From contig NZ_CAJZAR010000071.1 in NCBI RefSeq assembly GCF_914484835.1, positions 30,126 to 94,125 on the forward strand: 64,000 nucleotides of DNA, written 5' to 3'. Position 1 is the stretch's first letter. Every line of letters begins with the position of its first letter. The notes beneath the pieces are model-generated. The model was not told the DNA's origin. It saw nothing but the letters and a program-made list of their open reading frames with translations, and did no database searches. The position numbers were made by a program, and so were the translations under genes. Of the stretch, positions 26,327-36,458 are shown one piece after another. This stretch comes from Paraburkholderia tropica (GTDB lineage Bacteria > Pseudomonadota > Gammaproteobacteria > Burkholderiales > Burkholderiaceae).

Positions 26327-27472
26327 ATGAATCTGCTGAAACGAACCGTTGTGCCCGTCGCCTGCGCGATGACCGTCCTTGCTCTGGCGGCCTGCTCATC
26401 GACGAAGGACGAGCGCCGCGTGCCGGTGCCGCTGACCGAGTTCAAGCCGGTGCTGGACGTCCAGCAGGTGTGGAAGGCGAGCGTCGGCAAGGCCGGCCGC
26501 TACCTGTTCTCGCCGGTCGCCGTCGGCGACGCGGTCTATGCCGCTGGCGCCAACGGTTCGGTCAAGAAGATCGACGCCGCTTCCGGCAAGGAAGTCTGGA
26601 GCACGAAGCTCAAGGACGACATTTCGGCGGGCGTCGGCAGCGACGGCAACCTGACGGCCGTCGGCGGCCTGAAGGGCGAAGTCTACGTGCTCGACTCGAA
26701 CGGCAAGCTCTCGTGGCAAGCCAAGGCGCCGGGCGAAATCATCTCGCCGCCGCTGGTCGGCAACGGTCTCGTGATCGTGCGTACGATCGACGGCCAGATC
26801 GTCGCGTTCAATGCGCAGACGGGCGAGCAGAAGTGGCTCTATCGCAACCGCGCGGTGCCGCTGAACCTGCGCGTTTCGGCCGGCATGACCTTCGCGGGTG
26901 ACCAGGCGGTGCTCGCGGGCTTCCCGGGCGGCGCGTTCGCGGCGATCAACCTGCAAAGCGGCGACGCCTTCTGGGAAACGCCGGTGTCGTATCCGAAGGG
27001 CGTGACCGAAGTCGAGCGTATCAACGACGTGAGCGGTCCGCCCACGCTCGTCGGCGCCACGACCTGCGCGGTGACCTTCCAGGGTCAGCTCGGCTGCTTC
27101 GACGCCAACTCGGGCCGTGCGATGTGGGAGAAGGCGTTCTCGAGCACGAGCGGTATCGCTCAGGACGACGCCACCGTGGTCGGCGGCGACGACTGGTCGG
27201 TCGTGAAGGCGTACAGCGTGTCGACCGGCGCGCAGTCGTGGACCACCGACAAGCTCAAGAATCGCGACGTCAGCGTCCCGGCACTGCTGGGCCACGCGGT
27301 CGTGGTGGGCGACTATCAAGGCTACGTGCACTTCCTCTCGCTCGACGACGGCAGCTTCGTCTCGCGCGTGAAGACCGACGGCAGCCCGATCGTTGCCGCT
27401 CCGGTGCTCGCGGGCAACACGCTCGTCGTGCAAACGAAGGACGGCGACCTCTACGGTCTGCGTCCGCGTTAA
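26327..27472 (+). CDS. bamB: outer-membrane assembly lipoprotein BamB
   Basis: 381 residues. A signal peptide ends in LALAAC with lipidated Cys23. The rest is a beta-propeller of PQQ/quinoprotein-like repeats (for instance DAASGKEVWSTKL, NAQTGEQKWLYRN, STGAQSWTTDKL). BamB is part of the BAM complex. The start ATG 26327 fits a normal signal peptide length; ATG 26312 and TTG 26309 are possible alternatives, and none has a strong ribosome site. It shares its operon with yfgM and der. Confidence 0.93.
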   Translation: MNLLKRTVVPVACAMTVLALAACSSTKDERRVPVPLTEFKPVLDVQQVWKASVGKAGRYLFSPVAVGDAVYAAGANGSVKKIDAASGKEVWSTKLKDDISAGVGSDGNLTAVGGLKGEVYVLDSNGKLSWQAKAPGEIISPPLVGNGLVIVRTIDGQIVAFNAQTGEQKWLYRNRAVPLNLRVSAGMTFAGDQAVLAGFPGGAFAAINLQSGDAFWETPVSYPKGVTEVERINDVSGPPTLVGATTCAVTFQGQLGCFDANSGRAMWEKAFSSTSGIAQDDATVVGGDDWSVVKAYSVSTGAQSWTTDKLKNRDVSVPALLGHAVVVGDYQGYVHFLSLDDGSFVSRVKTDGSPIVAAPVLAGNTLVVQTKDGDLYGLRPR

Positions 27473-27960
27473 GCGAATCAAGGCGACCGGCGCGCGTCGC
27501 CGGCCGCACTGAAGGGGCCGCCCCTGCGGGGTGCGGCCTCTTGCATTTGGTGCGTCACAGCGCCACATGCGGAAATGAAGACGGCGTCCGGGAATGATTC
27601 GGCGCGCCGTCGAGCGGGCCGGCACACGCCGGCCGCGCGCATGTCGGCACGGCCCCGCATGACGCCACGCGCGTCGCGCGCAGTCCGGGCCCGGCTGCTG
27701 GACCCGGCGAACGCTTCTGAGCGCCGGGCCGGTGTGCCGGGTCGGACTGCGAGGCCGAAGAAGAAAGTCGATCCGGGCCGCCCGAAGCTTCATGCGGCGC
27801 ATGCCGGGTGCCGACGACCGGTCAATGGCCGCGAGCGTCGGGCCCGGTGCCCATTTCGTGATAATTTGCAACTGATGCAGCCCTGCGGGCTACCTTGCAG
27901 GCGCTTGCCGCGCAGCGGGCCGGACGTTCCGGCGCCGCGCCTTACTGTAGAAAAGATCAG
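27473..27960 (+). other. bamB-der intergenic region (488 bp)
   Basis: A hairpin GGCCGC/GCGGCC with an inner CCC/GGG pairing at 27514-27545 follows bamB and may be a terminator with a weak T-tract. GATAAT at 27860-27865 is a possible -10 box for der. One open frame of 129 codons (27575-27964) has an Arg/Pro-rich composition without domains and I regard it as chance. Nothing else is supported in this unusually long gap. Confidence 0.45.
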
Positions 27961-29298
27961 ATGAAACCCGTTATCGCCCTCGTCGGGCGCCCCAATGTGG
28001 GGAAATCCACGCTCTTCAACCGGCTCACGCGTTCGCGCGATGCGCTGGTGGCCGATTTGCCCGGTCTCACGCGCGACCGCCATTACGGCGAGGGGCGAGT
28101 GGGCGATCGCGCGTATCTGGTTGTCGACACCGGCGGTTTCGAGCCCGTGGCGAAGGACGGCATCCTGCATGAAATGGCGCGCCAGACGCGTCAGGCCGTG
28201 GAAGAAGCCGACATCGTCGTGTTCATCTGCGACGGCCGCAACGGCCTCGCGCCGCAGGACAAGCACATCGCCGATTACCTGCGCAAGACCGGTCGTCCGA
28301 TCTTCCTCGTGGTCAATAAGGCCGAAGGCATGAAATACAGTGCCGTGGCCGCCGACTTTTACGAACTCGGCCTCGGCGACCCGCGCGCGATTTCGGCCGC
28401 GCACGGCGACGGCGTGACGGAAATGATCAACGAGGCGCTCGATCAGGCCTACACCGATCGCCCCGAAGAAGACGAGGACGACGCGAGCAAGCACGGCGTC
28501 AAGATCGCCATCGTCGGCCGTCCGAACGTCGGCAAGTCGACGCTCGTGAACACGCTGATCGGCGAAGATCGCGTGATCGCCTTCGACATGCCGGGCACGA
28601 CGCGCGATTCGATCTATGTGGATTTCGAGCGTAACGGCAAGAAGTACACGCTCATCGATACGGCCGGTTTGCGCCGCCGCGGCAAGGTGTTCGAGGCTAT
28701 CGAGAAGTTCTCGGTCGTGAAGACGCTGCAGTCGATCGCCGACGCCAACGTGGTGATCCTGCTGCTCGACGCGCATCAGGAAATCTCCGACCAGGACGCG
28801 CATATCGCGGGCTTCGTGGTCGAGCAGGGCCGTGCGCTGGTGGTGGGCGTGAACAAGTGGGACGGCATGGACGACCACGCGCGCGACCGCACCAAGCATC
28901 ACCTGCAACGCAAGCTGAAGTTCCTCGATTTCGCCAAGATGCACTTCATTTCGGCGACGGAAAAATTCGGCATTGGCGCGCTCATGCGTTCGGTGGACGA
29001 CGCCTACGCCGCCGCGATGGCCAAGCTGCCGACGCCGCGCCTCACGCGCGCGCTGATCGAAGCGGTGGAGTTCCAGCAGCCGCGCCGCCGCGGTCCGGTT
29101 CGCCCGAAACTGCGCTACGCGCACCAGGGGGGCCAGAACCCGCCGATCATCGTGATCCACGGCAATGCGCTCGATGCGATTACCGATACTTACAAACGCT
29201 ATCTGGAAAACCGTTTCCGGGAAACTTTCTCGCTGACGGGGACTCCATTGCGCATAGAGTTTCGTTCCTCGACGAATCCCTACACTGACAAGAGTTGA
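27961..29298 (+). CDS. der: ribosome biogenesis GTPase Der (EngA)
   Basis: 445 residues with two GTPase domains in tandem, the hallmark of Der. The first P-loop is GRPNVGKST at residues 9-17, with DLPGLTRDRHYG, DTGGF and VNKAEG; the second is GRPNVGKST near residue 185, with DMPGTTRDS, DTAGLRRRGK and NKWDGM. A KH-like domain with the RRGPVRPKLRYAHQGG segment completes it. Der is essential for 50S subunit assembly. ATG 27961 is chosen because the family starts MKPVIALVGRPN. Confidence 0.97.
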   Translation: MKPVIALVGRPNVGKSTLFNRLTRSRDALVADLPGLTRDRHYGEGRVGDRAYLVVDTGGFEPVAKDGILHEMARQTRQAVEEADIVVFICDGRNGLAPQDKHIADYLRKTGRPIFLVVNKAEGMKYSAVAADFYELGLGDPRAISAAHGDGVTEMINEALDQAYTDRPEEDEDDASKHGVKIAIVGRPNVGKSTLVNTLIGEDRVIAFDMPGTTRDSIYVDFERNGKKYTLIDTAGLRRRGKVFEAIEKFSVVKTLQSIADANVVILLLDAHQEISDQDAHIAGFVVEQGRALVVGVNKWDGMDDHARDRTKHHLQRKLKFLDFAKMHFISATEKFGIGALMRSVDDAYAAAMAKLPTPRLTRALIEAVEFQQPRRRGPVRPKLRYAHQGGQNPPIIVIHGNALDAITDTYKRYLENRFRETFSLTGTPLRIEFRSSTNPYTDKS

Positions 29299-29381
29299 GC
29301 TCCGTTCGCTACCGCGCTTAACCTGGTCGTTCACCGCCCTGGCCGGACGGCCAGTACAGTCGCGGCAGAACGAGAATCAGC

Positions 29382-29387
29382 TATAGT
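29382..29387 (+). promoter_or_regulatory. hfq -10 box candidate
   Basis: TATAGT 76 bases before hfq; the 164-base gap behind der suggests an independent promoter. No convincing -35 box is visible. Confidence 0.3.
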
Positions 29388-29462
29388 GTAGCGATTGGCG
29401 GCGGATCTCTTTTTCTTCGCCGCCAATTTAAGTTAAACCTGCAAAAAAATACGGAGTTTGCT

Positions 29463-29699
29463 ATGAGCAACAAAGGGCAACTGTTACAAGACCCGTTTCT
29501 GAACGCGCTGCGCAAGGAGCACGTGCCTGTTTCGATCTATCTGGTCAACGGCATCAAGCTTCAAGGGAACATTGAATCGTTCGACCAGTACGTCGTGTTG
29601 CTCCGTAATACGGTTACGCAAATGGTTTACAAGCACGCCATTTCCACGGTGGTCCCGGCCCGTCCGGTGAACTTCCACCCGGATTCGGAAGCGTCCTGA
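29463..29699 (+). CDS. hfq: RNA chaperone Hfq
   Basis: 78 residues, normal for beta-proteobacteria. Sm1 (LLQDPFLNALRKEHVPVSIYLVNGIKLQG) and Sm2 (YKHAISTVVPARPV) motifs are intact, including Gln8, Phe42 region and the KH of YKHA that binds uridine-rich 3' ends. It forms a hexamer that pairs small RNAs to mRNAs. The ATG has CGGAG upstream. hfq-hflX-hflK-hflC is the conserved order, but a strong hairpin separates hfq from hflX here. Confidence 0.98.
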   Translation: MSNKGQLLQDPFLNALRKEHVPVSIYLVNGIKLQGNIESFDQYVVLLRNTVTQMVYKHAISTVVPARPVNFHPDSEAS

Positions 29700-29708
29700 C
29701 CTATGACG

Positions 29709-29754
29709 CGGCCGGTCCGGGGCGCCTCGCTGGCGATCCGGACCGGCCGTTTCC
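29709..29754 (+). terminator. hfq terminator/attenuator hairpin
   Basis: CGGCCGGTCCGG (29709-29720) pairs perfectly with CCGGACCGGCCG (29738-29749), followed by TTTCCATTTT. The hflX start lies only a few bases downstream, so the hairpin can set the ratio of hfq to hflX. Confidence 0.65.
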
Positions 29755-29757
29755 ATT

Positions 29758-30945
29758 TTGACATCAGCTAATTTGATCAACGCCGCACTTGTCGGCATCG
29801 ACTTCGGCAAGACCGACTTCGAAGCCAGCCTCGAAGAACTCAGCCTGCTCGCCAAAAGCGCGGGCGCCCATCCTGCTGTCACGCTCACCGGGCGTCGCTC
29901 CAGCCCCGACGCCGCCATGTTCATCGGCAGCGGCAAGGCCGAGGAACTGCGTCTCGCCTGTGAAGCGAACGACATCGAAATCGTCATCTTCAATCACGCG
30001 CTGTCGCCCGCCCAGCAACGTAATCTGGAGCGCGCACTCGGCCGCCGCGTGATCGATCGCACGAGCCTCATCCTCGACATCTTCGCGCAGCGCGCCCGCA
30101 GCCACGAAGGCAAGCTGCAGGTCGAACTCGCCCAGCTCCAGTATCTCGCCACGCGCCTCGTGCGCGCCTGGACTCACCTTGAGCGCCAGAAGGGCGGTAT
30201 CGGTCTGCGCGGGCCGGGTGAAACGCAGCTCGAAACCGACCGCCGGCTGATCGGCGAACGCATCAAGATGCTGCAGGGCAAGCTCGCCAAACTGCGCCGT
30301 CAACACGGCACGCAGCGGCGTCAGCGCGAACGCACGCGCACGATGAGCGTGTCGCTCGTCGGCTATACGAACGCGGGCAAGTCCACGCTGTTCAATGCGC
30401 TCACGAAGGCGCAGGCCTACGCGGCCGACCAGCTGTTTGCGACGCTCGATACGACCTCGCGGCGCGTCTGGCTCGGCGACGAAGTGGGTCAGATCGTGCT
30501 GTCCGACACCGTGGGTTTCATCCGCGAACTGCCTCACCAACTGGTGGCCGCGTTCCGCGCGACGCTGCAGGAAACCGTGCAGGCCGATCTGCTGCTGCAC
30601 GTGGTGGACGCTTCGAGCGCGGTGCGTCTCGATCAGATCGATCAGGTCAACGAGGTGCTGCACGAGATCGGCGCCGACACGATCCGCCAGGTGCTGGTGT
30701 TCAACAAGATCGACGCCGTGCCCGAACTGGCGGCGCGAGGCGGGACGGTCGAGCGGGACGAGTATGGTAATATTTCGCGCGTCTTTTTGAGCGCGCGCAC
30801 GGGCGTCGGACTGGATGCGCTGCGCGCCGCCATCGCCGAAATCGCGACCGCCGATTCGCTTGCCGAGGCGTCGCAGCCCCCGGCCGCAGCCGACTGGAAT
30901 GCGCTGCCGCACGAACCCAGCAGAGAAGCCGAGCACGGCCGCTGA
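29758..30945 (+). CDS. hflX: GTPase HflX
   Basis: 395 residues if TTG 29758 is used; a second TTG at 29773 (LINAALVGIDFG) is equally possible and closer to the usual family start. No ATG lies before the conserved region and no good ribosome site is visible. The N-terminal glycine-rich domain contains GTLIGSGKAEEL-like MFIGSGKAEEL; the linker has GGIGLRGPGETQLETDRR; the GTPase domain has P-loop GYTNAGKST at about 202, DTVGFIRELPH and NKID. HflX splits 70S ribosomes, mainly under stress. Confidence 0.93.
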   Translation: MTSANLINAALVGIDFGKTDFEASLEELSLLAKSAGAHPAVTLTGRRSSPDAAMFIGSGKAEELRLACEANDIEIVIFNHALSPAQQRNLERALGRRVIDRTSLILDIFAQRARSHEGKLQVELAQLQYLATRLVRAWTHLERQKGGIGLRGPGETQLETDRRLIGERIKMLQGKLAKLRRQHGTQRRQRERTRTMSVSLVGYTNAGKSTLFNALTKAQAYAADQLFATLDTTSRRVWLGDEVGQIVLSDTVGFIRELPHQLVAAFRATLQETVQADLLLHVVDASSAVRLDQIDQVNEVLHEIGADTIRQVLVFNKIDAVPELAARGGTVERDEYGNISRVFLSARTGVGLDALRAAIAEIATADSLAEASQPPAAADWNALPHEPSREAEHGR

Positions 30946-31027
30946 GCGGTCCGTGGGGCGCCCGTGCGGCGCCCGGCGGTTTCTCCCACGCACATGACCC
31001 GCTGTCTACTCTGGTGAACGAACTCAG

Positions 31028-32476
31028 GTGAACGATTACAACAAGCGGACTGGCTGGCAGCGCCCCCGCGCCATTTTCTCGCTGAACGACCCGCGTTGGG
31101 GCCGTGGCGAAGGCAATGGCCAGCGCACGGAAGACACCCGGCGCCCGTCGGGCAATAACGGCAACAACGGTGGCGGCAAGGGCGACGGCCCGCCCGACCT
31201 CGACGAAATGTGGCGTGATTTCAATCGCCGTCTGTCGTCGCTGTTCGGCAAGAAGGGCAAGGGCCCCGGCGGCATCGGTCCGCGCCCGGACAACGGTCAC
31301 GGCGCGCGCATTGGCGTGGGCATCGTGCTCGGCGTGCTGATCGCCATCTACGTGGGCAGCGGCGTGTTCGTGGTCCAGGACGGCCAGGCCGGCGTCGTGC
31401 TGCAATTCGGCCAGTATCGCCACACGGTGGGTCAGGGCGTGCACTGGCGCCTGCCGTTCCCGTTCCAGACGCATGAAATCGTCAACGTCGGCCAGATCCG
31501 CAGCGTCGAGATCGGCCGCAATAATCTCGTGCGTCCGTCGAACGTGAAGGACGCCTCGGTGCTCACGCACGACGGCGACATCCTCGACGTGCGCTTCACC
31601 GTGCAATACCAGGTCAAGCAGCCGACCGACTACCTGTTCCGCAGCGCCGATCCCGATCTGACCGTGAGCCAGGCCGCGCAGGCGGCGGTGCGCACGGTGG
31701 TGGGCGCGCGTAGCACCAACGATCTGCTTTACGCCGACCGCGAGCCGATCCGCGCGCAACTGGCCGACACCATTCAACACGCGCTCGACGAATACAAAAC
31801 CGGTCTCGGCGTGACGGGCGTGACGATCCAGAGCGTCACCGCACCCGACCAGGTGCAGGCCGCGTTCGACGACGAAGCGAAGGCGCATCAGGACCGCGAG
31901 CGTGCGAAGCGCGACGCCCAGGCTTACGCCGATCAACTGCTGCCGCGTGCGCAAGCCGACGGCGCGCGTCTGATCGACGACGCCAAGGCCTACAGCGACC
32001 GCGTGGTCGCGCAGGCGCAGGGCGACGCCCAGCGTTTCAACAGCGTCTACGAGCAATACGCGAAGGCGCCGGCCGTGATTCGCGAGCGCATGTACCTGGA
32101 CACGATGCAACAGATCTACTCGAATGCGACGAAGGTGTTCGTCGACAGCAAGTCGGGCAACAACGTGATCTATTTGCCGCTCGACAAGCTCGTCGAAGCG
32201 ACGCGTCAGCGTGCCGCCGCAGCGGCGGGTGCGTCGTCCGCGCCCGCGGTCACGGCGCCGAATGCCGCCTCGGCACCCGATGCGAACGGCGCCGCCGCGC
32301 CGGCCACGAGCAGCGACACGCAGTCGCAGGGCGCGCAGCCGCCGAGCGCACCGCAAGGCGCCCAGCAGAGCGCGGCGCCCGCACCTTCGGCCAGCGACGC
32401 CGCGCAAGCGGCCAGCGATGCCTTCCGTTCGCGCGACGCCCTGCGTTCGCGCGGCCGCGAAGACGACGTGCAATAA
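31028..32476 (+). CDS. hflK: FtsH-regulating membrane protease modulator subunit HflK
   Basis: 482 residues from a GTG start (AACTCAGGTGAACG). A Gly/Asn-rich cytoplasmic N-terminus of about 90 residues is followed by one membrane helix (about 97-117, GVGIVLGVLIAIYVGSG) and an SPFH/band-7 domain (GVVLQFGQYRHTVGQGVHW, VRTVVG), then a coiled coil (AKAHQDRERAKRDAQAYAD) and an Ala/Ser/Pro/Gln-rich tail of about 80 residues. HflK and HflC build the large cage around FtsH and restrain proteolysis. hflC follows after 12 bases. Confidence 0.95.
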   Translation: MNDYNKRTGWQRPRAIFSLNDPRWGRGEGNGQRTEDTRRPSGNNGNNGGGKGDGPPDLDEMWRDFNRRLSSLFGKKGKGPGGIGPRPDNGHGARIGVGIVLGVLIAIYVGSGVFVVQDGQAGVVLQFGQYRHTVGQGVHWRLPFPFQTHEIVNVGQIRSVEIGRNNLVRPSNVKDASVLTHDGDILDVRFTVQYQVKQPTDYLFRSADPDLTVSQAAQAAVRTVVGARSTNDLLYADREPIRAQLADTIQHALDEYKTGLGVTGVTIQSVTAPDQVQAAFDDEAKAHQDRERAKRDAQAYADQLLPRAQADGARLIDDAKAYSDRVVAQAQGDAQRFNSVYEQYAKAPAVIRERMYLDTMQQIYSNATKVFVDSKSGNNVIYLPLDKLVEATRQRAAAAAGASSAPAVTAPNAASAPDANGAAAPATSSDTQSQGAQPPSAPQGAQQSAAPAPSASDAAQAASDAFRSRDALRSRGREDDVQ

Positions 32477-32488
32477 CGGAGCGCCGAT

Positions 32489-33388
32489 ATGAACAAGATC
32501 ATTGCGTTCGTCGTCGCCTTCGTGGTGGTGGTGCTGCTGGCTTCGTCGTCGGTGTTCGTCGTCGATCCGCGTCACGTGGCCGTGCTGTCCTCGTCGGGCG
32601 GCTCGAAGGCCACGCTCGCGGAGCCGGGCCTGCACGTGAAGCTGCCGCCGCCGTTCCAGACCGCGACGTTCATCGATACCCGCATTCAGGCATTCGACGC
32701 GCCTGACGCCGATCGCTACACGACGTCGGACAAGTCAGAATTGCTCGTCAATCCGATCGTGCGCTATCGCGTGGCCGATCCGCTCAAGCTGTTCGCCGCC
32801 ACCAAGGGCGACGCGCAGACGCTTGCCGACCGGCTCGCTTCGCTGTCGCGCGACGCACTCGGCGACGCCTTCTCGAAGGTTTCGCTGTCCGACGCGCTCC
32901 AGCAACAGGAAGCCATCGCCCACGCCGCGCGCGACGAACTCAAGACGGCCGCCGCGCCGCTCGGCATCGACGTGGTCGATATCGAGCTCACGCGCATCGA
33001 CTATCCGGCGGAAGTCGCCAATGGCGTCTACAAGCGCATGAGCGCCGCGCGCGAGCAGGCCGCGGCCGACCAGCGCGCGAAGGGCGCCGCCGAAGCGCAG
33101 CAGATCAAGGACGACGCCGAGCGCAAGCAGCAGGCCGCGGTCGCCGACGCGTACAGCCAGGCGCAGGCCATCAAGGGCGAAGGCGACGGCAAGGCCGCCG
33201 CGATCGCTGCGCAGGCCTACGGCCGCGACCCGGACTTCTATCGCTTCTACCAGAGCATGCAGGCGTACCGCGCGAGCTTCAAGCCGGGCGACGTGGTCGT
33301 GGTCGACTCGTCGAGCGACTTCTTCCGCTTCATGCGCAGTCCGAACGGAGACGCGCCGCAGGCTCCCGCCGCGCCGCGCAAACACTAA
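32489..33388 (+). CDS. hflC: FtsH-regulating membrane protease modulator subunit HflC
   Basis: 299 residues. An N-terminal membrane helix (residues 4-24, IIAFVVAFVVVVLLASSSVFV) anchors an SPFH domain (VLSSSGGSKATLAEPGLHVKLP), followed by the coiled region with MSAAREQAAADQRAKGA and the conserved tail FYRFYQSMQAYRASF. The ATG has CGGAG upstream. It forms the partner subunit of HflK and lies in the same operon. Confidence 0.95.
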   Translation: MNKIIAFVVAFVVVVLLASSSVFVVDPRHVAVLSSSGGSKATLAEPGLHVKLPPPFQTATFIDTRIQAFDAPDADRYTTSDKSELLVNPIVRYRVADPLKLFAATKGDAQTLADRLASLSRDALGDAFSKVSLSDALQQQEAIAHAARDELKTAAAPLGIDVVDIELTRIDYPAEVANGVYKRMSAAREQAAADQRAKGAAEAQQIKDDAERKQQAAVADAYSQAQAIKGEGDGKAAAIAAQAYGRDPDFYRFYQSMQAYRASFKPGDVVVVDSSSDFFRFMRSPNGDAPQAPAAPRKH

Positions 33389-33400
33389 ATTGAGACACGG

Positions 33401-33422
33401 GCGCCGCGCGTGTGCGCGGCGC
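33401..33422 (+). terminator. hairpin after hflC
   Basis: GCGCCGCGC and GCGCGGCGC form a perfect 9-bp stem with a GTGT loop, followed only by TATTTCCC. It may be a weak terminator or an mRNA end-stabiliser. Confidence 0.4.
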
Positions 33423-33432
33423 TATTTCCCGC

Positions 33433-33624
33433 ATGGACATAGCCGGTTCCCTGTTGCTCGCGATCGCACTGATGCTGATTATCGAGGGCATGTTCCCGTT
33501 CGTCTTTCCGACGGCGTGGCGCGACACATTTCGTAGAATTGCGGAACGGCCGCCGCATCACATCAGGATCGGCGGATTGATCGTGATGGCGCTCGGCCTC
33601 GTGCTGCTGATGCTTGCCACCTGA
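33433..33624 (+). CDS. DUF2065 small membrane protein
   Basis: 63 residues. Two hydrophobic segments (about 4-23, GSLLLAIALMLIIEGMFPFV; and about 43-61, GGLIVMALGLVLLML) are joined by a polar loop with RRIAERPPHHIRIGG. This is the DUF2065/YjeT-type protein regularly found just after hflC in proteobacteria. Its role is unknown, though location suggests a link to the HflKC-FtsH system. ATG 33433 is preferred to an upstream in-frame start because the protein then begins at the first helix, as in relatives. Confidence 0.88.
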   Translation: MDIAGSLLLAIALMLIIEGMFPFVFPTAWRDTFRRIAERPPHHIRIGGLIVMALGLVLLMLAT

Positions 33625-33747
33625 ATTCAAGGCGCGTGCCGCGAGGGGCGCGCCGTTTCTATCGTCCGGTCCGTTCATGGCCCGAGTGAGGCGCGCGTTC
33701 GCGCGCGCCGCCGGCCTGCGTGGCCCTTTTTGTCGTAGGACTCACCG

Positions 33748-34899
33748 ATGTCGACCTGGTTACTTCCCGAGAATATCGCCGACGTGCTGCCGTCCGAGGC
33801 GCGCAAGATCGAAGAACTGCGCCGCCGCCTGCTGGACCGCTTCCGCGCCTATGGCTACGAAATGGTCATGCCGCCGCTGCTCGAATACCTCGAGTCGCTG
33901 CTCGTCGGCAGCGGGCGCGATCTGAATCTGCGCACCTTCAAGCTCGTCGACCAACTCTCGGGCCGCACGCTCGGCCTGCGCGCCGACATGACGCCGCAGG
34001 TCGCGCGCATCGACGCGCATCTGCTGAACCGTCAGGGTGTGACGCGCCTGTGCTACGCGGGCAACGTGCTGCACACGCTGCCGCGCGGTCTGCACGCCAC
34101 ACGCGAGCAGATCCAGATCGGCGCTGAAATCTACGGCCACGCCGGCCTCGAAGCCGACCTCGAAATCCAGCAGCTGATGCTCGACGCGCTGCGCCTCGCG
34201 GGTCTCACGCAGGTGCGCCTCGACCTCTCGCACGCGGGCGTGCTCGCGGCGATCTTCGAAGCCGATCCCGCGGCCGCCGCGCTCGGCGACGCTTTGTATG
34301 AAGCGCTCGCAGGAAAGGACGTGCCGCGTCTGGCCGAACTCACGGCGAACCTCGCGCCGGTCACGCGCGACGCACTGCGCGCGCTGCCGACGCTGTACGG
34401 CGACGCGAGCGTGATCGACGAAGCCCGCAAGCGTCTGCCGGCGCTGCCCGGCATCGCGCGCGCGCTCGACGACCTGGCGTTCCTCGTCGGCAAGATCGAG
34501 GGTGCGGAACTGGCGGTCGATCTCGCCGATCTGGGCGGTTACGCGTATCACAGCGGCGTGATGTTCTCGGCTTACGTCGACGGCGTGCCGAACGCAGTTG
34601 CGCGCGGCGGCCGTTACGACAAGGTCGGCGAGGCCTATGGCCGCGCCCGCGCGGCAACGGGTTTCTCGCTCGATCTGCGCGAAGTGGCGCGGATTTCGCC
34701 GGTCGAAGCGCGCAGCAGCGCGATCCTCGCGCCGTGGAAGCACGACGAGGCGCTGCGCGCCGCCGTCGCGGCCCTGCGCGACGCGGGCGAAGTCGTCATC
34801 CAGGCGCTGCCGGGTCACGATCACGACATGGACGAGTTCGCCTGCGACCGCACGCTGGTCGAGCGCGACGGCGTGTGGGTGGTCGAAGCGCGCGCATAA
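33748..34899 (+). CDS. hisZ: ATP phosphoribosyltransferase regulatory subunit HisZ
   Basis: 383 residues resembling a histidyl-tRNA synthetase without its C-terminal anticodon domain. It starts WLLPENIADVLPSEARKIE and has the LRTFKLVDQLSGRTLGLRADMTPQVARI block of HisZ. HisZ pairs with the short form of HisG and is needed for activity and histidine feedback; short HisG should be encoded in the histidine operon elsewhere. The hisZ-purA link is characteristic of beta-proteobacteria. The true HisRS is the separate hisS in this window. Confidence 0.94.
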   Translation: MSTWLLPENIADVLPSEARKIEELRRRLLDRFRAYGYEMVMPPLLEYLESLLVGSGRDLNLRTFKLVDQLSGRTLGLRADMTPQVARIDAHLLNRQGVTRLCYAGNVLHTLPRGLHATREQIQIGAEIYGHAGLEADLEIQQLMLDALRLAGLTQVRLDLSHAGVLAAIFEADPAAAALGDALYEALAGKDVPRLAELTANLAPVTRDALRALPTLYGDASVIDEARKRLPALPGIARALDDLAFLVGKIEGAELAVDLADLGGYAYHSGVMFSAYVDGVPNAVARGGRYDKVGEAYGRARAATGFSLDLREVARISPVEARSSAILAPWKHDEALRAAVAALRDAGEVVIQALPGHDHDMDEFACDRTLVERDGVWVVEARA

Positions 34900-35055
34900 G
34901 CGGGCGTACGCCGGACACAAAACGGCCACAAAGCGGGCATCGAACCACGCCCGGCGCACGCGCCGGGCAGGGCGTCTCGCAGCGCATGCCGTTGAGTGCA
35001 AAAGGAAATTCCTGGAATTTCGGGAAAAAAAGGCGGTCTTGTCGCCGAACCCAGG

Positions 35056-35061
35056 TAGAAT
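35056..35061 (+). promoter_or_regulatory. purA -10 box candidate
   Basis: TAGAAT 27 bases before the purA ATG. A -35 at the expected spacing is not obvious. The stretch before it (35009-35034) is unusually A-rich for this genome. Confidence 0.35.
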
Positions 35062-35088
35062 ACGTTTTTAACCAGCTAACGAAACACC

Positions 35089-36435
<1,347 letters not shown>

Positions 36436-36458
36436 GTGGCAAGAAGGTAGAAGCAAAA

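Noticed and set aside
27575..27964. A 129-codon open frame between bamB and der
   Set aside because: It is Arg/Pro-rich, overlaps the der start, lacks a ribosome site and shows no domain.
29758..29763. TTGACA as a perfect -35 box before hflX
   Set aside because: No -10 box lies 16-18 bases downstream (the sequence there is CGCCGC), and it overlaps a probable start codon.
34950..34980. GCCCGGCG/CGCCGGGC hairpin between hisZ and purA as a terminator
   Set aside because: There is no T-tract after it and its loop is very tight, so I do not call it a terminator.
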